Positions 1 through 6,043 of a stretch of DNA of 12,258 bases are shown here, piece by piece. Location of the stretch: the NCBI GenBank assembly GCA_947374445.1, contig CANCBY010000055.1:1-12258 (forward strand), in the 5' to 3' direction. Numbering within the stretch: position 1 is the first letter of the stretch; each line of letters begins with the position of its first letter. The stretch comes from Pseudobdellovibrionaceae bacterium (GTDB lineage: Bacteria; Bdellovibrionota; Bdellovibrionia; Bdellovibrionales; Bdellovibrionaceae). A model generated the notes under the pieces. The model did not search any database and was not told the origin of the DNA. It was given only the letters and a program-made list of their open reading frames with translations. Made by a program: the position numbers and the translations under genes.

Positions 1-354
1 TTTCTTATGGGCGGAGCTGGCGGACGTATCCGCACAGGTCAATTTGCAGACATCAGAGACCTCTCACGCTTTATCAACGTCACAGCCGCGAACAGCATGG
101 ACTGTGTTGGTGACGTTCACTACCCTGGCGAAATCATCAACCGACTTTGGCCGAGTATTTTTTATGCTCTCAATATACCACGCAGCCAATACGAAATCGC
201 AAGAGGTGGCAACAGCACATCTCAAGCGATCACGTCGGGATACGGGCACGTGTTGAACCGACAAGCCACTTGGTCAGCATTTCCGAGCTATGATCTAACA
301 CGAATTGGCGAGCCGCTTGAATTTTTAACTAAGTCGACAACTGTTTGGAGCTAA
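1..354 (+). CDS. C-terminal fragment of a DUF1552/DUF1501-like protein (5' end outside window)
   Basis: The frame is open from the first base (Phe-Leu before the first Met at 7), so this is the last ~117 residues of a longer gene cut by the window edge. The fragment begins with a Gly-rich FLMGGAGGRIRTGQ stretch, followed about 35 residues later by HYPGEIINRLWPSIFYALNI. This order, a 'gets/has a GGAGG..(K/R)TG' strand and then a short helix with 'LL..alGi', resembles the C-terminal end of DUF1552 and DUF1501 proteins, exported alkaline-phosphatase-superfamily-like proteins of unknown role that often occur with planctomycete-type cytochrome c genes. A cytochrome of that general type is at 7757 in this window. 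No catalytic part is visible, and the family call rests on remembered family features. It could be another exported protein of the same fold. Confidence 0.5.
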   Translation, partial: FLMGGAGGRIRTGQFADIRDLSRFINVTAANSMDCVGDVHYPGEIINRLWPSIFYALNIPRSQYEIARGGNSTSQAITSGYGHVLNRQATWSAFPSYDLTRIGEPLEFLTKSTTVWS

Positions 355-368
355 ATTGACGTGACCTT

Positions 369-397
369 TTTCCAGTAGCTTTTTTAAAGCTTAAAAT
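369..397 (+). promoter_or_regulatory. Candidate sigma70-type promoter for the phosphoesterase gene
   Basis: TAAAAT at 392-397 matches a -10 box in five of six positions. Seventeen bases upstream lies TTTCCA (369-374), a weak -35 match. A better -35-like TTGACG (356-361) sits too far away for this -10. If the -10 call is right, transcription would begin near 404, directly at the left arm of the inverted repeat at 405-437, so the 5' leader would consist almost wholly of that hairpin. This is inferred by eye only. Confidence 0.35.
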
Positions 398-404
398 GTC
401 TAAT

Positions 405-437
405 GGTTTCCTTATTGCCACAGCTCATAAGGAAACC
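405..437 (+). promoter_or_regulatory. Perfect 11-bp inverted repeat overlapping the ribosome binding site
   Basis: GGTTTCCTTAT (405-415) and ATAAGGAAACC (427-437) are exact reverse complements separated by 11 bases; a further G-U pair is possible between 404 and 438. The right arm contains the AAGGAAA Shine-Dalgarno sequence (429-435) of the gene starting at 440. When folded, the RNA would bury the ribosome binding site and end two bases before the ATG. No U-run follows, so it is not an intrinsic terminator. As DNA it could instead be an operator dyad. Confidence 0.7.
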
Positions 438-439
438 GC

Positions 440-1693
440 ATGAAGCTTTTATTAATATTAACTTTACCAATTTTCGTCACACTTCAGGCTCTATCCGCCC
501 AAGCAGAGTCTGAAATTTACAATTACCAAACTCTGAATAGCGATGGGCTCACTGAGTGGACAGTCACCGTGCCAACAGCGGCACCAACACCTCTGCCACA
601 GGCAACGCGAGCTTCAGAGCCTCAAGCTAAAAGCACTACACAATCTCCAAGCACCGAAATTAAATTTAGCGCTTTAGAAATTAAAAAATCAGCACCAAAA
701 CCTCTCGACGCGAAGTCTAGAACTAAAAACCCAAAGGTCGTTGGAATTGTTGGCGACACCGGTTGCCGCCTCAAAGAGGGCACAGTCTTTTCGACCTACC
801 AAGATTGCAGTGACCCCGAACAGTGGCCCTACCCTCAAGTCATTGCAAAGCTTGCAGCAGCAAAGCCTGACCTGATTGTTCACGTCGGAGATTATCATTA
901 CCGAGAGCAATGCTCTCCCGGAAAACCCTGCCAAAAGATGTCGCCAGCAACAGGATATGAATGGAGTCCTTGGCAGCTTGATTTTTTTGCGCCTTCAAAA
1001 AAAGCCTTGAGCACAGCCCCTTGGATCATGGCTCGCGGAAATCACGAGGACTGCAAGCGCGCTTATCTTGGTTACAAAAAATTGCTAGTGGCATCTGAAT
1101 GGACCGAGGAATGTCTCGATTTTGAAGAACCTCAAGTCATCGACTTGGGCGATTTAGCGATTATCAATCTGGACTCAGCAAGTATCAGTGATTTTCCAGA
1201 AATCTCGAGCAACACTATTCAGCTTTGGAAAAAGCGGATTGATTCGGTCGAAGAAAAACTAAAAAAAATCAAAGCCAAGCATCTTTGGGTGGTCACTCAC
1301 AAACCCATTTATGGCTTAGTAAAATTAGGAAAAGCCTACGCGCCGACCAATATCAATCTAAAAAAATATTTTGAAAGCTCCTCTTGGGCCAGTAAGGTCG
1401 AGCTGATCTTAAGCGGCCATGTTCACAACTCACAACTTTCGACGGCCAAAGACTCGCCTCTGCAAGTTGTTCTTGGAAATGGCGGCACCAGTTTAGAGAA
1501 CGAAAACCCACCGCTCCTTCAGGCCAATATCTCGGCTGTGGGCTACACTCAAGGCAAAGTGCTTGAAAAGAAATTCGGCTATGTGCTCGTGCGCCTTGAA
1601 GATGGTGGCAAACGAAGTATTGAGTTCCATCAAAAAGATGGAGAACAAATCTTTACCTGCCATATCGATGACCACGGGAAAGACTGCTTTTAG
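440..1693 (+). CDS. Exported metallophosphoesterase with the purple-acid-phosphatase motif set
   Basis: The 417-residue product is predicted to hydrolyse phosphomonoesters or related phosphate esters outside the cytoplasm with a dinuclear metal centre. Residues 1-22 form a signal peptide ending LSAQA. Residues 40-95 are a Pro/Thr/Ser/Lys-rich linker. The calcineurin-like domain follows, with five motifs in order: GDTG (Asp106), GDYHY (Asp151, Tyr154), GNHE (Asn201, His202), VVTH (His287) and GHVH (His327, His329). This is the purple acid phosphatase pattern (GDxG, GDxxY, GNH[DE], VxxH, GHxH) rather than the DxH pattern of most bacterial members. A Cys pair (C158/C164) and others (C109, C123, C205, C225) suggest disulfides, as expected for a secreted protein. 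The start is supported by AAGGAAA 4-5 bases upstream of the ATG. It is monocistronic in appearance, convergent with the next gene 12 bp away. Substrate is unknown. Confidence 0.85.
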   Translation: MKLLLILTLPIFVTLQALSAQAESEIYNYQTLNSDGLTEWTVTVPTAAPTPLPQATRASEPQAKSTTQSPSTEIKFSALEIKKSAPKPLDAKSRTKNPKVVGIVGDTGCRLKEGTVFSTYQDCSDPEQWPYPQVIAKLAAAKPDLIVHVGDYHYREQCSPGKPCQKMSPATGYEWSPWQLDFFAPSKKALSTAPWIMARGNHEDCKRAYLGYKKLLVASEWTEECLDFEEPQVIDLGDLAIINLDSASISDFPEISSNTIQLWKKRIDSVEEKLKKIKAKHLWVVTHKPIYGLVKLGKAYAPTNINLKKYFESSSWASKVELILSGHVHNSQLSTAKDSPLQVVLGNGGTSLENENPPLLQANISAVGYTQGKVLEKKFGYVLVRLEDGGKRSIEFHQKDGEQIFTCHIDDHGKDCF

Positions 1694-1705
1694 TTTGCGG
1701 CAATG

Positions 1706-3007
1706 TTAAAAAACAAAAAGCCCAATCGCTGCACCGATCATTAACAAGGTGGTAATAGCAACAATCAGCTGCGCCGACTTTGAGCTGGGCTGTCCCTTCA
1801 TGACCGATGAGTCTCGAATAACCATAAATATTCCGATCAATAGAAATGGCGCCAACAAGCCGTTGGCCACAGCCGACCAATAAAGCGCCTTGATCGGATT
1901 GATATCGGAGTAGTCAAATATGACTGCAATCACTGTCGAAACTAATATCACTGCATAAAATGCTCTCGCTTTTCCGAGCTTCGCATCCAAGCCTTGATCC
2001 CAACCAAAAGTTTCAGCTAGGGCATAGGCTGCCGAACCCGTCAGTGTGGGTATAGCTAAAAACCCCACCCCCAAAAGTCCGACTGTGTAAAGCAACGAAG
2101 CAAACCGGCCCGCCAACGGAACAAGAGCTTCAGCTGCCTGCCTTGAGGTCTCAATGTGAGTGAGGCCTGAACGATGCAGAGTCAGAGCCGTTGAGAGAAT
2201 GATAAAATACATTACCAAATTCGAAAAAAATGTTCCGATTCCAACATCATATTGGCGCACTAAAAGTTCTTTGTGACTGGCTCCGACCCTTAGCTCCAAA
2301 GTATCTCGGCCAGCGGCCTTTTCCTCTTCGACCTCTTGCGAGGCTTGCCAAAAAAACAAATAGGGACTGATTGTTGTTCCTAAAATGGCAACCAGCATCC
2401 CCCATTGCTCGCTGTCAGCGGGCCAAGATGGAATCAAAGTCGCTTTAATAGCTTCGGCCCAATCCGGACCGACTATAAAGGCCGCAACAATGTAGGCAAA
2501 CAAAAATATGGCAAGCCACTTGAGCACGCCCGCAATCTGAAAATAGCGAAGACGGATCGTCGCCCACGAAATGACTATTGCAAATAGCACTACGTAAAAA
2601 TGCGACGAGCCCCAGCCCAGCATCTCAGCACTGTCAGCCATAGCCGACAAATCAGCGCCAACATTGAGAGTGTTTGCCAAAAACAGAGCAAAACAAAAAA
2701 TAATGAGAACCGGTCTTGGAAATTTTTTTTCAAGCGCAGAGGCTAAACCCTCGCCAGTAACCATTCCAATCCGAGCGCAGGCCATTTGCACTGAGGCCAT
2801 CAAAGGCCAAGTCAAAAGTGCTGTCCAGAGAAACCCCAGACCAAACAAGGCGCCGGCCTGAGTGTAAGTACCGATTCCAGAGGGATCATCATCGGCAGCT
2901 CCGGCTATGATTCCAGGTCCCATTGAACGCCAAAACACAATCAACTTTGATGGATACTTAATAGCTTTTGCTAGATACTTGTTTTGCAAGTTCTCCATTT
3001 TTGGCAT
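1706..3007 (-). CDS. NRAMP-superfamily divalent metal transporter with altered ion-site motifs
   Basis: The 433-residue polytopic membrane protein has about 11 hydrophobic segments and fits the NRAMP (SLC11/MntH) family in length and layout. The first membrane segment carries GPGIIAGAADDDPSGIGTY (residues 30-48): the family's DPGN motif is DPSG here (Asp41-Pro42-Ser43-Gly44). Segment 6 carries TTISPYLFFWQ (211-221), where canonical Mn/Fe transporters have MPH; the metal-ligating Met is Ser214 and the His is Tyr216. A charged loop, QEVEEEKAAGRD, follows segment 6. Known family role: inner-membrane, proton- or cation-coupled uptake of divalent metals. The changed site suggests a divergent clade with uncertain substrate, perhaps not Mn2+/Fe2+, so no mntH symbol is given. 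GGAG lies seven bases upstream of the ATG at 3005-3007. A second in-frame Met at residue 4 is less well placed. It is divergent from the gene at 3156. Confidence 0.85.
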   Translation of the reverse strand: MPKMENLQNKYLAKAIKYPSKLIVFWRSMGPGIIAGAADDDPSGIGTYTQAGALFGLGFLWTALLTWPLMASVQMACARIGMVTGEGLASALEKKFPRPVLIIFCFALFLANTLNVGADLSAMADSAEMLGWGSSHFYVVLFAIVISWATIRLRYFQIAGVLKWLAIFLFAYIVAAFIVGPDWAEAIKATLIPSWPADSEQWGMLVAILGTTISPYLFFWQASQEVEEEKAAGRDTLELRVGASHKELLVRQYDVGIGTFFSNLVMYFIILSTALTLHRSGLTHIETSRQAAEALVPLAGRFASLLYTVGLLGVGFLAIPTLTGSAAYALAETFGWDQGLDAKLGKARAFYAVILVSTVIAVIFDYSDINPIKALYWSAVANGLLAPFLLIGIFMVIRDSSVMKGQPSSKSAQLIVAITTLLMIGAAIGLFVF

Positions 3008-3046
3008 TACTAAGCTCCATAGAATTCGAATAGTGTTTCGAAGGTA

Positions 3047-3079
3047 TATGATCTGTATTTTAAATCAAACAGATTCATA
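3047..3079. promoter_or_regulatory. Imperfect inverted repeat in the divergent transporter/ExoD promoter region
   Basis: TATGATCTGT (3047-3056) and ACAGATTCATA (3069-3079) are reverse complements apart from one extra T, with a 12-bp A+T-rich spacer. The core ATCTGT/ACAGAT (3051-3056, 3069-3074) is exact. It lies 40-72 bp upstream of the transporter start and upstream of the ExoD gene, so it is placed as an operator or activator site for either. It does not resemble the Fur or MntR consensus as I know them. Two TTCGAA palindromes (3025-3030, 3037-3042) lie between it and the transporter start. Confidence 0.35.
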
Positions 3080-3155
3080 GCCAGTGCCCGATTTATTATT
3101 GTCAAATCAGAAATTTGTTTTAAGTTGCTAGAGGGTTCCAATAGCCCTAGATTTA

Positions 3156-3821
3156 TTGTCGGTCCTACCTATCTTGTGCCGAGGTCTCGAAGCGAGGTTT
3201 ACGCTGCCAAATCCATCTTTCAAAAAAGACGCAAGCCATGTTCTTGAAGTAGTTAAAACATTAGCCGCCAAAGCCCACGGAACAGATTCTATTTCGATAG
3301 AACAGATCTATGATGAGTTTGGCCAGAACAACCACTTCGCATTGATTGCGTTCCTATGTCTGCCTTTTTTTCAGCCGATTCCATTGCCAGGTCTTTCCGT
3401 TTTTATTGGATTGCTCATTGTAATTATTTGCGGCCTACTTGCGTTAAAAAAAGAACCACGCCTCCCCACATTTTTAAAGTCCAAAAAAATCAAGAGCCAA
3501 GCACTCATAAGAATTCTCAACCTTACGTCGACCCATTGGCCACGAATACAAAAGGTCATGCGCAAGCGATTGCCAATTTGGTCTGCTCATGGGCCAGTTT
3601 TTTCCGCTAATCTTTTGGTAATAGCTTTTGCTGCGATTTTACTGGCGCTACCACTTCCGGTGCCAGCCACAAACTCTACACCTGCTCTTGTAATTTTCTT
3701 AAACTCTCTCGGACAGATAGAGGAAGATGGTGTCCTCATTCTCGCCAGCTATGTGGTCCTGCTTTTTGTTGTTTTGTTTTTCACTGCACTCGCTTACTCA
3801 GCTCGCAATCTGATGTTTTGA
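3156..3821 (+). CDS. ExoD-family (exopolysaccharide synthesis protein) membrane protein
   Basis: The 221-residue membrane protein matches the ExoD family in length and pattern. Residues 45-60 hold the amphipathic SIEQIYDEFGQNNHFAL opening. Hydrophobic hairpins follow at about 61-97 and 148-172, and a final span at 192-213. The paired motifs PFFQPIPLPGL (70-80) and ALPLPVPATNSTPAL (164-178) are the family's internal duplication, and EEDG (189-192) precedes the last span. ExoD of rhizobia affects exopolysaccharide production, but its biochemical role is unknown. The start is uncertain. A stop lies at 3129 in frame and no ATG follows before the conserved region; TTG 3156 has only a distant GAGGG (3131-3135), and TTG 3174 or CTG 3204 (behind GAGG at 3193-3196) are alternatives. 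The first 20 residues look poorly conserved. It is convergent with the next gene. Confidence 0.75.
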   Translation: MSVLPILCRGLEARFTLPNPSFKKDASHVLEVVKTLAAKAHGTDSISIEQIYDEFGQNNHFALIAFLCLPFFQPIPLPGLSVFIGLLIVIICGLLALKKEPRLPTFLKSKKIKSQALIRILNLTSTHWPRIQKVMRKRLPIWSAHGPVFSANLLVIAFAAILLALPLPVPATNSTPALVIFLNSLGQIEEDGVLILASYVVLLFVVLFFTALAYSARNLMF

Positions 3822-3873
3822 ATCGGATTGCACACCAAGGTGATTCGGAGAATTTTCTGTTAGTAAAACAGGG

Positions 3874-4686
3874 TTATAACTCAAACCAATCGATATTCAG
3901 ACAAGCAAGAGTTTCATCTTTTGAAACTTTTATACGCCCCACGGCCTCCTGCAACAGCTGAGAGAGTTGCTCGCGAAGCCACTCATAATCATCCTTCGAT
4001 AGACTTATGACTCCGGAATAATGAAGATCCGTGTTTTTTCGGCGCAGGAATGTTTCCATGGCCTTAAGACGCCACTGTGTATGATGCTGAGACATCAATG
4101 GCGATTCTTTTTCAAGATGTAGTACTGGCTTCATCACACGAAAACGGCCACGGCTGTTTTCTATGAGGCCATGCTCGCTCAAAAATTCGAGAGCTCCCAT
4201 AATTTGATTGAGAGGAAGACTAAAATGTTTTTCTAGCGCTTCGATAGTTTGCAAAGCTGGTATCAAACAAGCCATGTGAATCGCAGAATAATACCAGTTA
4301 CTGTAATATATAATGCGATCTTCATTGCTGAGCTCCTCATTAATATTAAGGCGTTTTTTTAGAATTGTCTCGGCCGATCTTCGCTGCGACAACTGGCGCG
4401 CCGCAACCTTTTCTAGACTCTTTGTGCCAGCCCGAGCCTTGATCACAAGCAGCAAAAAAAATTCGGTTTCATTTTCTCGCAGTCCGAGCCAACGACAGCA
4501 GGCTTCGGCTTGCTCCAGACTCAAATGATAGTCTCCACCTAAAACGTGAGTGATAAATGGGGTTTGGCATCCCAAGGCCTCGGCCAGTTGCTTGCGCAGA
4601 CCACGCCCCGCATGCGGTGCACGCAGAATCCATTGATGCAGAAACTCTTTGTAATCCTGAAAGCTGAAAATCGACAGTTTTTCCAT
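3874..4686 (-). CDS. TIGR02147 / DUF4423 family putative transcriptional regulator
   Basis: The 270-residue soluble protein opens with IFSFQDYKEFLHQWI (6-20), the 'f.f.dYr.FL...' start typical of TIGR02147 proteins, a family abundant in Bdellovibrio and Fibrobacter-type genomes. Residues 29-69 read as an XRE-like helix-turn-helix (LRKQLAEALG, then TPFITHVLGG, then LSLEQAEACCRWLGL). Residues about 120-268 correspond to DUF4423, including a winged-helix-like segment (LPLNQIMGALEFLSEHGLIE, 157-176). It probably binds DNA, but no member's target is known to me. There is no Shine-Dalgarno sequence before the ATG at 4684-4686. Instead a perfect palindrome (4688-4704) lies one base upstream and covers the likely -10, consistent with autoregulation and a near-leaderless mRNA. 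The divergent secreted-protein gene at 4813 is the obvious candidate target. Confidence 0.8.
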   Translation of the reverse strand: MEKLSIFSFQDYKEFLHQWILRAPHAGRGLRKQLAEALGCQTPFITHVLGGDYHLSLEQAEACCRWLGLRENETEFFLLLVIKARAGTKSLEKVAARQLSQRRSAETILKKRLNINEELSNEDRIIYYSNWYYSAIHMACLIPALQTIEALEKHFSLPLNQIMGALEFLSEHGLIENSRGRFRVMKPVLHLEKESPLMSQHHTQWRLKAMETFLRRKNTDLHYSGVISLSKDDYEWLREQLSQLLQEAVGRIKVSKDETLACLNIDWFEL

Positions 4687-4687
4687 A

Positions 4688-4704
4688 ATTTAGTAATACT
4701 AAAT
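4688..4704. promoter_or_regulatory. 17-bp perfect palindrome abutting the regulator start codon
   Basis: ATTTAGTA (4688-4695) and TACTAAAT (4697-4704) are exact reverse complements around a single central A. It sits one base from the ATG of the minus-strand TIGR02147 gene. On the minus strand TAGTAT (4701-4696) can serve as -10 and TTGCTA (4725-4720) as -35 with an 18-bp spacer, each matching consensus in four of six positions. The predicted start of transcription would be about three bases from the ATG. The site would then be an operator over the core promoter. Confidence 0.5.
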
Positions 4705-4784
4705 AAAAAGCTTATTTTTTAGCAAATTGCAATAGATTCCTACCCGTACCGCAGATTAAGGTTGTTTCAGAACAAACTCGAAAA

Positions 4785-4799
4785 AGCTGAAGTTCAGCT
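4785..4799. promoter_or_regulatory. 15-bp perfect palindrome just upstream of the secreted-protein ribosome binding site
   Basis: AGCTGAA (4785-4791) and TTCAGCT (4793-4799) are exact reverse complements around a central G. The GGGAGAG ribosome binding site of the gene at 4813 follows immediately (4800-4806). With only one unpaired central base it cannot form an RNA hairpin of that full length without opening several pairs, so a dimeric DNA-binding site is likelier. Its sequence differs from the palindrome at 4688-4704. Confidence 0.4.
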
Positions 4800-4812
4800 G
4801 GGAGAGCATAAA

Positions 4813-5424
4813 ATGATCAGAATCACTAAGCCCTCAATCTCGAACAACGCGAATTGGTTTGGCATACGTCGGCTCACCGTTTTGGCTTCGTTCGTATTTA
4901 CCTCTGCAATTTGTTCAGCCTCAGCCGCCATTATTTTTAATGGTGGCGTCAGCGGCGGTGGCGGAAACATGATTTCACCCAAACCACCGGTCAGCGAAAA
5001 TGATCCTGAAATTGTCGAAGAAATTGTTGGAAAAGCGCAGACCACAGTGCTCGAGTATATTTGGCAAAAACGAAATGAATATGAAAACAACCGCCTGCCT
5101 GAATCTCACCGAGCGGCCTTTGTTCCACTCTTTGAAGCCGACAATAAAATAGAAAATGCTGTTCGCTCGACTCGACTGCATATTGCTGATGAACACGCTT
5201 GTTGGGACAGTCAGCACCGTCCGGTCGATGGTAGCACTGTTACTAAAGACTCTAACTCCATTTGCATCAGTGCCTACAACATTGCAAAGAAGGCTGATCT
5301 CAGCGACATCCACCCACAATCTGCGGCTCTGATGATTCACGAATACTCAGAGCTTGTCGGGCTGTCAGAGGAGCAAGCAATAAAGGTTCAAGCAAGAGCC
5401 CTAGAGGACCTTCGAAGCAAGTAG
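4813..5424 (+). CDS. Secreted protein of unknown function with a C-terminal HExxE motif
   Basis: I do not recognise the family. The frame is open from TTG 4762, but ATG 4813 is preferred because GGGAGAG (4800-4806) precedes it by six bases and a signal peptide follows. That gives 203 residues. Residues 1-38 form a signal peptide with arginines before a hydrophobic stretch and SASA before the predicted cut. A glycine-rich GGVSGGGGN segment (44-52) follows, then a Pro-rich patch and charged helices. Two Cys (130 and 151) may form a disulfide. Near the C-terminus ALMIHEYSELVGLSEEQA contains His176-Glu177-x-x-Glu180, which recalls a zincin helix with Glu for the second His; metal binding is speculation. 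It is divergent from the TIGR02147 regulator, which may control it. Confidence 0.7.
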   Translation: MIRITKPSISNNANWFGIRRLTVLASFVFTSAICSASAAIIFNGGVSGGGGNMISPKPPVSENDPEIVEEIVGKAQTTVLEYIWQKRNEYENNRLPESHRAAFVPLFEADNKIENAVRSTRLHIADEHACWDSQHRPVDGSTVTKDSNSICISAYNIAKKADLSDIHPQSAALMIHEYSELVGLSEEQAIKVQARALEDLRSK

Positions 5425-5484
5425 CTTTCTACTCACGTAACAGTCAAAAATTTCTGCAACTAAAACCAAAACTAAGGGGGATCG

Positions 5485-5961
5485 ATGAACAAATCAATCG
5501 TAATGGCAGCGCTTTGTCTTGCAGGACTCGCAGCTCAATCGGCATCAGCACAAACAACCGCACTGAGCTCTAACGGAGCAGTAGACATTCAGCGAAAGGC
5601 ACTTGATACAGCCCTTCCAAGCACACTTGCCAATACCATGAAAGCCATGGGCAATGACATGAAGGCTATCACTGCACAGGCAAACAATAGCCAATCGAAT
5701 ACAAGTTCAGCTCAGCTGACCGACCATTTCTTGCTTATGGCTCAGCACTCGAAAGACTTTACACCAGACAGCATCACCTCCTTGCCGTCGAGCGAACAGG
5801 CCGCAGCCAAAACTGACTATGATTCGATGCTCGATCAACAGATCGAACTTGGTAAGCGCCTCAAGGATGATTTTACCGCAAACAATAATACCGATGCGCT
5901 AAATATTTTAACTCAGATGTCGAGCCTCAAAAGAAAAGGCCACGACGCTTACAAGCCGTAA
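5485..5961 (+). CDS. Periplasmic cytochrome b562-like protein
   Basis: The 158-residue product has a signal peptide (1-22, ending SASA-Q) and a mature all-helical region whose layout fits soluble cytochrome b562, a four-helix bundle binding one non-covalent heme through a Met near the start of helix 1 and a His near the C-terminus. Here helix 1 reads TLANTMKAMGNDMKAI with Met52 at the ligand position, and the last helix ends SLKRKGHDAYKP with His153 aligned to the ligand His of the 'AYHQKY' ending of E. coli CybC. Mature length (~136) exceeds the 106 of CybC because of N-terminal and loop extensions. It probably shuttles electrons in the periplasm. The ATG is preceded by AAGGGGG (5474-5480). 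It stands first in a run of redox or envelope genes, separated from the next by a possible terminator. Overall identity is low, so an unrelated helical bundle remains possible. Confidence 0.65.
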   Translation: MNKSIVMAALCLAGLAAQSASAQTTALSSNGAVDIQRKALDTALPSTLANTMKAMGNDMKAITAQANNSQSNTSSAQLTDHFLLMAQHSKDFTPDSITSLPSSEQAAAKTDYDSMLDQQIELGKRLKDDFTANNNTDALNILTQMSSLKRKGHDAYKP

Positions 5962-5977
5962 TACACATTTTGGCCTT

Positions 5978-6003
5978 AGTGGCCTCGCGCAAACGGGGCC
6001 ACT
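5978..6003 (+). terminator. Possible intrinsic terminator or attenuator between the b562-like and YceI-like genes
   Basis: AGTGGCC (5978-5984) and GGCCACT (5997-6003) are exact reverse complements with a 12-base loop; the 3' arm runs into TTTAATTG, a weak U-run. A competing small hairpin uses TGGCC (5971-5975) and GGCC (5981-5984). The poor U-run suggests partial read-through into the gene at 6044. Confidence 0.5.
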
Positions 6004-6043
6004 TTAATTGACAAATATCCATAACTCTTCAATGGAGCCTCCT

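Noticed and set aside
377..391. AGCTTT-TTT-AAAGCT inverted repeat as terminator of the first gene
   Set aside because: The stem is A+T-rich with a three-base loop and no U-run after it, and it overlaps the candidate promoter region; too weak to call.
3128..3150. CTAGAGGG/GCCCTAG imperfect hairpin before the ExoD-family gene as a regulatory leader
   Set aside because: Only about six pairs with a bulge, and the start codon of the gene is itself uncertain, so no role can be argued.
4794..5340. Minus-strand open frames opposite the secreted-protein gene
   Set aside because: The plus-strand gene has a clear ribosome site and signal peptide; the antisense frames have neither.
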